A DNA stretch of 43,474 nucleotides. Source: a virus. Made by a program: the position numbers and the translations under genes. A model generated the notes under the pieces. It was given only the letters and a program-made list of their open reading frames with translations, made no database searches and was not told where the DNA came from. Location: IMG/VR virus record IMGVR_UViG_3300023179_000192, positions 1 through 43,474 of that record; one strand, given 5' to 3'. This document shows positions 32,485 through 41,500 of this stretch, piece by piece. Numbering within the stretch: position 1 is the first letter of the stretch; each line of letters begins with the position of its first letter.

Positions 32485-34656
32485 ATGAGTAACAACAACA
32501 TGTATGATATTTTAGGCAAACTTAATAGTTTAACGCCCGCTGACCAACCCGATACATCAGAAAAAACTGAAAAAGTATATGAATCAGTTGAGTCACGTGG
32601 TGATATCATGGAAGCGGTTAAGAGTCTGGAAGAAAAATACCAGGGCTGGAAGAAAACCGTGGCAGCTATCAAGAAAGGCGGATCGGCAGAAGATCCCGAA
32701 GCCGTGGCTGCTGCAATTGGTCGCAAAAAATACGGTAAAGAGAAATTTCAGAAGGCCGCTGCTGCCGGCAAGAAACTGGGTGAGGCGGCCAAGCCAGACT
32801 TCCTGGATTTGGATAAAGACGGCGACAAGAAAGAGCCCATGAAGAAAGCTGCCCGGGATAAAATGGCGGAAGACTATAAAGTCAAAGCTGATGGGCACCA
32901 TGCCAAAGCGCACACACGCATTGATGCCAAAGCCAAGGCCATCAAGTGGTCCAACCAACTGGGTCTCCCTGCAAGAATTTTTGATCTGGAAGATGGCGAC
33001 ACCGATCCAGAAGAGATTATTCACCCCCAACAGTTTAATCAACAGCAGGAAATGGAAGAAGCCAGAGAATTCAAGAACAAGGACGAGTTTGATAGTCTAG
33101 CCAACACTGGCGATTACTACTACACCCGGACTGGTGGTAAAGTTACCAAAACTCAGAATGGTGTCAAACACGAGCGCGGTTATAAGAAAGAAAAAGACGA
33201 TGCAGATGAGTTGCAAGAAGGTCAGATGAAGCATATGCTGCACGCAGATGCAGAAAAATTGAGCCTCAAGGCATTCCTGGACAAACATTGCCATCGCGAC
33301 GAAGACCGCAAGGAAATGACTGATTTCTGGCACAATGTCAACGGTGAAGAAGAATTACAAGAGCGTGCCAAATCCAAGGCACAGCAAAAGTTCATGGGCA
33401 TGGTTTATGCCGCTAAGAAAGGTGAAAAGCCTGCCAGTAAAGAAGTTGCCAAGGTGGCCAAGGGTATGAGCAAGAGTGCCGCCGAAGATTTTGCCAAGAC
33501 CAAGCACAAGGGGCTGCCCCAGCATGTGAATGAAAGTCACGATATTCGTAAACATCCCATCTACACCACACAGTCTGCCTGGGACCATTATGAAAAAGAA
33601 TTGGCCGAACAAGAAGTCGACAAGTTACACGCCGATCATTTTGAACAACAGCTGGACGATTCATTGTCAGCGGTGCCTCAACAGACTCCCATCATGGATG
33701 CAGAACATGAACTGGATGAAATTGCCAGACTAGCTGGTCTTCCCAAACACAAACTAACTGCACCCGTTGTTGACGAATCAGAATGCAACCAGACCATGGA
33801 AGGTCAGGAATGTCCTGTGCACGGCCTGGCAGAGTGCGGCATGTATGAGAGTGCCGGGGAGCATGATGATTTGACTGGTGATCCACACGAGATGGGTTAC
33901 CGAGCTGCAGCACTATATCAAAAGAGCAAAAATTCCAATCCCTTCGAAGGCGTGGATGAAATGAAAGCCATGGCCTGGGAAGATGGCTGGAGAGAAGGTG
34001 CTGCTGAGGGGGGCCTGGAAGAAGGCAACGAATTTAGTGGTGCATTGGCAAAAGCACGTGCTCAGGGTGCTGAAGAATTTGAAGTTGACGGCGAAACATA
34101 CCCAGTTCGAGAGGGCAAGAATAAACCCGATTTTGCTGACATATTGAAAAAAGCAATAGACAAAAGAAACGCAGCCACAGCGAACACCCGCAAGGAAATT
34201 GGTTCACGTGTGGCCGATAAGGACCCCGGCGACCAAGAGCACAATCTCCGGACCGACGCGGACCATGCTCAGACAGTCCGAGAAGACGTCAACATGAGTA
34301 TCAGCGCCAACGGTGAAGAAGACGCTCTGAACCTGATTCGCAAATTGGCTGGTATGCCAGTGATTGCAATCAGTGCTGACAGCTCTGAAGAATCCTGTGA
34401 CACTTGCGGCGCCAGCCCCTGTGGTTGTGATGACATCATGCAGGAAGCCAATGGTGAACATGACTGGGATAATCAACCAGAAGAACATTATGCTCCCATC
34501 AGTGCAAGTATTCCCAGCGGTACTGATCTTCACAAGTCCAAGGACATGGTTAAACACAACTATCGCGGTGGTGATAACCCCTTGGCCATGAAGGAATCTG
34601 CTGAAGATCGTTTGTGGCGACAGTATGAGAGAATGAAGACTGCTGTTAAAAAATAA
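32485..34656 (+). CDS. Multi-module internal/prohead protein with DUF3008-like block
   Basis: A 723-residue, very polar, mosaic protein. Modules in order: SLEEKYQGWKKTVAAIKKGG then AAIGRKKYGKEKFQKAA (about 45-95); KPDFLDLDKDGDKKEPMKKA (about 103-122, an EF-hand-like acidic loop); AKSKAQQKFMGMVYAAKKGE then KGMSKSAAEDFAKTKHKGLP (about 294-350, recognised as DUF3008-like); a Cys-rich SCDTCGASPCGCDD (about 632-645); and a C-terminal RLWRQYERMKTAVKK. These blocks recur in head-associated proteins of aquatic T4-like phages. Several L/V-x-E-A/G/S sites (for example DELQEG, HVNES, IMQEA) resemble prohead-protease cuts between modules. A role as a scaffold or internal head protein is inferred; there is no known enzyme motif. 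Confidence 0.65.
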   Translation: MSNNNMYDILGKLNSLTPADQPDTSEKTEKVYESVESRGDIMEAVKSLEEKYQGWKKTVAAIKKGGSAEDPEAVAAAIGRKKYGKEKFQKAAAAGKKLGEAAKPDFLDLDKDGDKKEPMKKAARDKMAEDYKVKADGHHAKAHTRIDAKAKAIKWSNQLGLPARIFDLEDGDTDPEEIIHPQQFNQQQEMEEAREFKNKDEFDSLANTGDYYYTRTGGKVTKTQNGVKHERGYKKEKDDADELQEGQMKHMLHADAEKLSLKAFLDKHCHRDEDRKEMTDFWHNVNGEEELQERAKSKAQQKFMGMVYAAKKGEKPASKEVAKVAKGMSKSAAEDFAKTKHKGLPQHVNESHDIRKHPIYTTQSAWDHYEKELAEQEVDKLHADHFEQQLDDSLSAVPQQTPIMDAEHELDEIARLAGLPKHKLTAPVVDESECNQTMEGQECPVHGLAECGMYESAGEHDDLTGDPHEMGYRAAALYQKSKNSNPFEGVDEMKAMAWEDGWREGAAEGGLEEGNEFSGALAKARAQGAEEFEVDGETYPVREGKNKPDFADILKKAIDKRNAATANTRKEIGSRVADKDPGDQEHNLRTDADHAQTVREDVNMSISANGEEDALNLIRKLAGMPVIAISADSSEESCDTCGASPCGCDDIMQEANGEHDWDNQPEEHYAPISASIPSGTDLHKSKDMVKHNYRGGDNPLAMKESAEDRLWRQYERMKTAVKK

Positions 34657-34657
34657 T

Positions 34658-35680
34658 ATGAAAACATTCCTGGACTATCTGGCTGAAACTGAAAATAACT
34701 GGGGCAACCCTGCAGTGGGTGATGCCATAGATTTTATTATCAATGAAGAATTGTGTATTGAGTGTGACGTCCAGGAGTTGGCAGAGGATGGGGTTGTTGT
34801 TGATTTGGAAGAGTTTGCAGTTGCCATATTAGAAAGCATTGAGCAACTGGCAGAGTTAAGCCCCAAAATTAAAAGCACTTACGCCAAAGCCGCTCAACAA
34901 GACATGGCCAGACACGCGGCTGCGGCCAAAACACGCAGGTATGTGTATGGTCCTGAAGATTCCGAAGCGGAAGAACATGAACGCGAGGCTGACCGTCGAG
35001 AACGTGGCTTATCCAGAGCGCAAAGTCAGGCGTCCATGAATGAAGCCGAGTATCAGGGCCGTGAGGTTCAGTTGGGCAAACCCATGCAAGGCGACGTTAA
35101 AAAGTTCAAAGTCTACGTCAAGGATCCCAGTACTGGCAATGTTAAGAAAGTCAATTTTGGCGACCCCAACATGGAAATTCGTCGTGACGATCCCGAACGC
35201 CGTAAAAGTTTCAGAGCCAGACATGGCTGTGGTACCAGTCGTGCCAGCGACCGCACCAAAGCAGCTTATTGGAGTTGCCGCATGTGGTCCAGCAAGCCAG
35301 TCAGTAAAATAGTATCAGAACACAAAACCACTAAAATGCGTCGACACCACGAGGATGTGGGTCCCGGCGCTTATATTAGCAGAGACAATGGTGGGTATGA
35401 TCGTTTCTACCACATGAATCGATTGATGATGGCCATGGCCAAGGCTGATGGACAGAGCACTCGGGCAGTGGATAGCCCCGCTGATACCTGGTTTGAAAAG
35501 TATAACACCATTCATCCCTACACCGAGCAAGAGCATAACATGGCCCAAGCAGCTATGAAAACAGTGCCCACTGATGGCCGAGAAGTGACTCGCGACCATC
35601 GCAGCCACGAAACTGAAACAGTGCATAAGACCAGTCCAGTGCCACAAAATTCTGGTGCGAAAACCAAGAGAAAGTCCTGA
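34658..35680 (+). CDS. Probable internal head protein, capsid-targeting N-terminus
   Basis: A 340-residue protein beginning MKTFLDYLAE-TE, strikingly like the T4 capsid-targeting sequence MKTYQEFIAE that is removed by the prohead protease. It has an acidic helical part (about 20-70). A conserved basic domain covers about 125-210: QGDVKKFKVYVKDPSTGNVKK then VNFGDPNMEIRRDDPERRKSFRARHGC, ending KAAYWSCRMWS. Another module follows at about 228-290 (YISRDNGGYDRFYHMNRLMMAMAKADG, then NTIHPYTEQEHN). Both modules are widespread in aquatic phage proteins without known function. It starts 1 nt after the previous stop. Delivery inside the head with the DNA is inferred. Confidence 0.65.
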   Translation: MKTFLDYLAETENNWGNPAVGDAIDFIINEELCIECDVQELAEDGVVVDLEEFAVAILESIEQLAELSPKIKSTYAKAAQQDMARHAAAAKTRRYVYGPEDSEAEEHEREADRRERGLSRAQSQASMNEAEYQGREVQLGKPMQGDVKKFKVYVKDPSTGNVKKVNFGDPNMEIRRDDPERRKSFRARHGCGTSRASDRTKAAYWSCRMWSSKPVSKIVSEHKTTKMRRHHEDVGPGAYISRDNGGYDRFYHMNRLMMAMAKADGQSTRAVDSPADTWFEKYNTIHPYTEQEHNMAQAAMKTVPTDGREVTRDHRSHETETVHKTSPVPQNSGAKTKRKS

Positions 35681-35684
35681 CCAC

Positions 35685-35906
35685 ATGGACGAATTGGATC
35701 AGCTCAGAGTCATGGCTGGCATCGGCAATGCAGGGCGATTGCAAGAATATCGAGGCGAAAAATTTGCCGGTAGCAATCCCAGCGTGACTGCCCAGGAAAA
35801 GGTTGACTATCAACATCAACATAATATTCAACCAGGGACACCAGAATGGTTTAGGCTGTGGTTCACACGGCCTTATCTTACGAATACCACACCGTTTGAT
35901 AGATAG
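35685..35906 (+). CDS. Small conserved protein upstream of terminase
   Basis: A 73-residue protein, MDELDQLRVMAGIGNAGRLQEYRG..., with a C-terminal IQPGTPEWFRLWFTRPYL motif that I recognise from small proteins next to gp17 in aquatic T4-like phages. The function is unknown. I chose the ATG at 35685, 4 nt after the preceding stop, because the N-terminus MDEL-Q-R-MAGIG is family-like. The longer in-frame start at 35655 would overlap the upstream gene by 26 bp. There is no clear Shine-Dalgarno, so translation is probably coupled to the upstream gene. Confidence 0.65.
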   Translation: MDELDQLRVMAGIGNAGRLQEYRGEKFAGSNPSVTAQEKVDYQHQHNIQPGTPEWFRLWFTRPYLTNTTPFDR

Positions 35907-35927
35907 TATACCGATCAACTATTTTTA

Positions 35928-35935
35928 GATAAGTA
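35928..35935 (+). promoter_or_regulatory. Late promoter-like GATAAGTA
   Basis: One mismatch from GATAAATA, 5 nt before the gp17 N-half ATG at 35941. If used, this mRNA would also be nearly leaderless. Confidence 0.35.
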
Positions 35936-35940
35936 ACAGT

Positions 35941-36579
35941 ATGGCAAAATCATTAGAAGGCGTCCTGGTCAAAAAAGCGCACCAGCCTGAAATTTTTACA
36001 GAACAGCAGATTCTGGAATTTGCCAAATGTGCTGATCCAGTCTCCGGACCGGAATATTTCATGAGTCAGTATTTCTATATACAGCATCCCACCAAGGGGC
36101 GCATGTTATACGAGCCGTTTGATTATCAGAAACGACTAATACACACCTACCACAATTATCGATACAGCATTGCTCTGATGCCCCGACAGACTGGCAAATC
36201 CACTAGTGCTGCGGGATATTTGCTCTGGTATGCCATGTTTGTTCCCGATTCCACCATACTAATTGCCGCACACAAATATACTGGTTCACAGGAAATTATG
36301 CAGCGTATCAGATACGCCTACGAGTCAGTGCCTGATTTTATACGTGCAGGCGCAGTGAGTTACAACAAAGGCAGTATAGATTTTGACAATGGCAGTCGTA
36401 TACTTTCAACCACCACCACAGAAAACACTGGTCGGGGTCTGAGTATTTCGCTAATGTACTGTTTAGATGGTGACACCACAGTGGTAAGAATTAGAAACAA
36501 GCAAACATTGGTTGAAGAAGACATAACACTTCGAGAATTATATTACCGGATATATGAACCAAATAAAACCATTGGATAA
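35941..36579 (+). CDS. gp17: Large terminase gp17, N-terminal half fused to N-intein
   Basis: A 212-residue product made of 173 residues of the terminase ATPase domain followed by a 39-residue N-intein. The extein has FDYQKRLIHTYHNYRY, Walker A MPRQTGKST (80-88), LIAAHKYTGSQEIMQRIRYAYESVPDF and STTTTENTGRGLSISLMY, stopping one residue before the acidic Walker B core. From C174 the sequence is CLDGDTTVV, the classic first block of an intein, ending at a stop codon after DITLRELYYRIYEPNKTIG. The other half of the intein and the rest of gp17 are encoded from 37117. After trans-splicing the enzyme would have about 520 residues, normal for gp17. ATPase function requires joining, since Walker B and the nuclease are in the other half. 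Confidence 0.9.
   Translation: MAKSLEGVLVKKAHQPEIFTEQQILEFAKCADPVSGPEYFMSQYFYIQHPTKGRMLYEPFDYQKRLIHTYHNYRYSIALMPRQTGKSTSAAGYLLWYAMFVPDSTILIAAHKYTGSQEIMQRIRYAYESVPDFIRAGAVSYNKGSIDFDNGSRILSTTTTENTGRGLSISLMYCLDGDTTVVRIRNKQTLVEEDITLRELYYRIYEPNKTIG
36460..36576 (+). other. N-terminal half of split TerL intein (39 residues)
   Basis: Begins with the nucleophile Cys174 and G-D-T-x-V of splicing block A, and ends before block B. This break point is much earlier than in canonical split inteins (about 100 residues). It agrees with the atypically split TerL inteins described from lake metagenomes (AceL-TerL type), whose N-piece is about 25 residues. Confidence 0.85.
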
Positions 36580-36593
36580 TGAGTTTGAATTTG

Positions 36594-36634
36594 CATAAAT
36601 ACAAAATACCAAGTTGACGAGTATCACTTAAATA
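36594..36634 (+). promoter_or_regulatory. Late promoters CATAAATA and CTTAAATA
   Basis: Two late-type octamers (36594-36601 and 36627-36634) in the gap between the TerL N-half and the 125-residue ORF, which has AGGAA at 36657-36661. The intervening ORF therefore appears to be expressed late on its own. Confidence 0.55.
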
Positions 36635-36668
36635 CAGCGGTGGCTGGAGTAAAACAGGAATATGTACG

Positions 36669-37046
36669 ATGAGACCATTACTATTCTATACAAACGATAA
36701 TGACTACTTACAAGACACGAGTCATCAAAAGTTTTTAGAAGAACTATTTGGTGTGGGTGTGGAAACTTATCCCATAGCAGAGCATAGAGAACAGTATGAT
36801 CATATTCATACACCTGAGTATTTTCCAGGAACAGACATACCAATGCCCACATCATGTTGGTGCCAAATTCCGGACAATGACGATCCAATTTGGCCCAAAT
36901 TGTATTTCAATCCAGAGCGTGCAGATACATGGAAAGGCCCAGTGAGATTCGTGGCTAAAGGTAGTGATATTTTTAAATTAACACTTGACGATATACATGC
37001 AAGATTTGGTACCAATATTAGTGGGCCGGGCCCATGGGAAGTGTAA
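36669..37046 (+). CDS. Unknown ORF between the split intein halves
   Basis: A 125-residue protein I do not recognise. It is Pro-, Trp- and Asp-rich (HIHTPEYFPGTDIPMPTSCWC, then DPIWPKLYFNPERADTW) and ends GPVRFVAKGSDIFKLTLDDIHARFG then GPGPWEV. It shows no LAGLIDADG, GIY-YIG, HNH or Vsr-like/EDxHD motif that I can see, although homing endonucleases are the usual occupants of such gaps in fractured phage genes. It has its own late promoters and an AGGAA site 7 nt before the ATG. It could be a diverged or new homing enzyme, a cargo gene that replaced one, or a phage protein unrelated to the intein. Confidence 0.65.
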   Translation: MRPLLFYTNDNDYLQDTSHQKFLEELFGVGVETYPIAEHREQYDHIHTPEYFPGTDIPMPTSCWCQIPDNDDPIWPKLYFNPERADTWKGPVRFVAKGSDIFKLTLDDIHARFGTNISGPGPWEV

Positions 37047-37072
37047 TGAATTTAAACGAAGGCGACCACATA

Positions 37073-38496
<1,424 letters not shown>

Positions 38497-38499
38497 TGT

Positions 38500-38507
38500 G
38501 CTAAATA
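38500..38507 (+). promoter_or_regulatory. Late promoter-like GCTAAATA, leaderless
   Basis: TAAATA-core octamer 4 nt before the ATG at 38512; there is no Shine-Dalgarno. This is the same geometry as the minus-strand HNH-like gene. Confidence 0.5.
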
Positions 38508-38511
38508 CCAG

Positions 38512-41500
38512 ATGAGAGAAATTAACAAGATTGCGGTGGGACTATTTGAAAAAATTCGTGACAGATTCGAAGATCTCAGCTTGGGCGACGAAAACGCCAA
38601 AGCCACCAATGATCCAGAATCTGCCAGATTCTTTAACTTTGACTATGCTGTGGATGGTGAAAACTACGGTAACATCACCATGAGCCTGATAGACGAAAAA
38701 AGTCTCAAGGTCTATTACAGCAAAAATATCACTGAAAAATTATCTGACGAAGACCGGCAAAAATGGTATGCCTTTCTGCGTGAACTCAGAGAATTTGCCC
38801 GACGCAATCTGTTGAGTTTCGAGCCCCGAGACATTACCCGTGGCACACTCAAATATCGTGATATACATCAGCAGAGTCGAGCCGATGGCACCTTTGGCAC
38901 TGATGAAGTTGTGTCTGAAAGTCGCATGTACGGAACTGTAAATCGAAGTTACGAAAGTTTTGGTCCCGTACGCATCAAACTCAAGCACAGCAAGCCCATT
39001 GTGGATGAGGCCCCGGGTGCACGCAGCCGCAACATAGATGCGATATTTTTGGAAAACGATCAGGGCGAGCGCTTCCGTTTGCCGTTTACCAATCTGTCTG
39101 GTGCCAGAGCCATGGCTCGCCACGTCAGCGCGGGTGGAGTTCCCAATGATGAACTGGGATGTCACATCGCCAACATTGTTAAAGAAATGACAGCGTTGCG
39201 CCCATTCGTTTTTGGCATGCGTAATCGCACATTTGAAGATGTCACCACCAATGACATGGTGGAATCAGCATTTGAATATCATGGCCTATTAAAGAATACA
39301 CTGAAGAAGCTCAGAGGCCGTCGTGGCTATACTGAATTTAAAGATAATTTTAAGCCTGCATTGAATGAGACTGATGTGGATATGGAAAGTCTCAAAGAAA
39401 AATTTGTCAAGCGTGTATTTGATGACCGACTGGCTGAAGCATTGCCCATAGTGCATCGAGCCTATGAGATGAAGCAGGCCAACACCAATCCCTACCTGCA
39501 GGCTTTTGAAGGCTGGGCAACAAAAATATCAGAAGGTGTCTGGGCAGTGCCTGATTCCGATGAAGCCCAGGACAAATTGCAAGAACTTTTGGCGGAACCT
39601 CTGGAAGTGGGGGTAGACGCAGCCAATGCCACTGCGGCATTGTCAGACATCATTGGTGATGATGAACTCTATGATGATCTGGCTGAATTGGCAGAACAAG
39701 ACCCTGAAGCAGATGCCAGACCGCTGATTCAGCACTGGTTGCGGGACAATGGATACAGTAATCTGGCAGGAGAAGACCAAGTGGAACCGGAGAAAAACAT
39801 GCATGGATCAGCCATGGGGGGTGTGGACGGCACCGTAAATGAAAGTCATGACAGCTATGAAGCAGTACAGGCTGCAATTATTCGTCGTATAATACATCAG
39901 CACAAAGATGCATTAGCCAAGTATGGCCCAGAAGCCATTATGAACGCAGCGGCAGATGAGGCAGCATTTGTGGGCGATGTGGAGGAAATTGGCAGCAGTG
40001 ATGTCAGCGGCTGGGTCAGATCAGTGATTCAGGCTCTGGAATCCGGACAGTATCACGACACACACAGCGATGTCCTAGAATCCGATGCCACCTATGATGA
40101 AGATGAAGAAGATTATGATGAAGAAGACGAGGAAGATCAGAGCTTCTATGTGGTCCTGGCCGACGAAGATGGTGAAGTATTTGTGGGTTCCATTAGCAAA
40201 GAAGATGGTCGTTGGAGAGAACGACGAGTCAGTGGCAAAGCACCATATGGATGGAGTGGTAGCAACTACATGAGTTATCTGAAGCCCAACGACATCATGC
40301 GTTGGATTCGTAACGATTACGAACGTAATTACGTGATCAAAGGTCCATTTTTTGACGAGGAATCATTGCACGCTGCCACATCCTGGCTACAGGAATCCCA
40401 GTCCAAACCCCGTAACTTTGTGGCCAAAAATGCTCCTCGCACCGGTGCAGGTGCCCATAAAAATAAAAAAAAAGCCGATCGTCAGGGTGATGTAAAACAC
40501 AAAAAGAGTGCTGAGGCCGAGCAGCAAATGGCAGAAGCCTCCACCATGGGTCACACTGTGGGATTTATGGCCGTGCCTGATCTTAAACCTGGTGATAAAG
40601 CGCACCACGGAATGTTGGGACCGGTCACAGTGGTTCGTCATGATGGTCCCCGAGTTGTAGTCAGAGATCAGTCTCGACAACTCTATCGTATGTCACCACA
40701 CAAACTACAGCCTGCGAAAGACACCACCGAAGATCGCAAGCCCAGTCTTAAAAATCCCCAAGACAATCCCTGCTGGTCAGGCTATCACCCAGTGGGCACT
40801 AAGAAAAAGAATGGTCAGACTGTGCCCAACTGTGTGCCTAAAGAAAGCATCAACGAAGAAACAACTGCCGATGTAATTTCTGCCGCTTTGACTGCAAAGG
40901 GCGTAACATACAGCAGAGCCAAAGAAGAAGAAATCATCAACATGATTGGTGATGAAATGAAACAACAGGGCATGAGTGGAAAAAACATCCGTCATCTCAT
41001 GAGTTACGATCAAGATTTTATTCCAGATGTCCTGGCTGGTTTGGCAAGGGATGTGACGGAGGCAGCGCCAAATCTAAGTTTAGTTAGAACTGCGTATGAG
41101 TTGGTCGATCGATTCTATTCTGAATTTGGCATTGACCGTTTTAAGCAAAATCTAAAAGTAACAGGACCTGTCCGCGGCAGAGTATGGACCAGAGGCGATG
41201 GTTCAAGGTATCGGGATCCTGGAATGATCCAAGATCTAATCGATAGTCAACCTTCCCAAGTCAATGATTTTTGGGAATGGTTGCAGGGTCAGCCTGGAGT
41301 TCGACCTCTTGGGCAAATTTCTGGGGAATTTGCCTCAAGCGACTACAACGATGCGGTAAGTTACAACAACAAAATGTATTTCTCCCACACTGGACGCAGC
41401 ATAACATTTGGTTCAAAGAAACGAATCAGCAACCCCACAAGCGTTTGGAAAAGAAGAGATACTCCAACGGCAGAGCAAGATGTGACAGAAGGCTTTAAGA

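Noticed and set aside
35655-35684. Longer start at 35655 for the small pre-terminase gene
   Set aside because: It overlaps the upstream gene by 26 bp; the ATG at 35685 gives a family-like N-terminus directly after the upstream stop.
40084-40273. Plus-strand Met/Lys-rich ORF near 40085
   Set aside because: It is an out-of-frame reading of the acidic Asp/Glu run in the giant gene.
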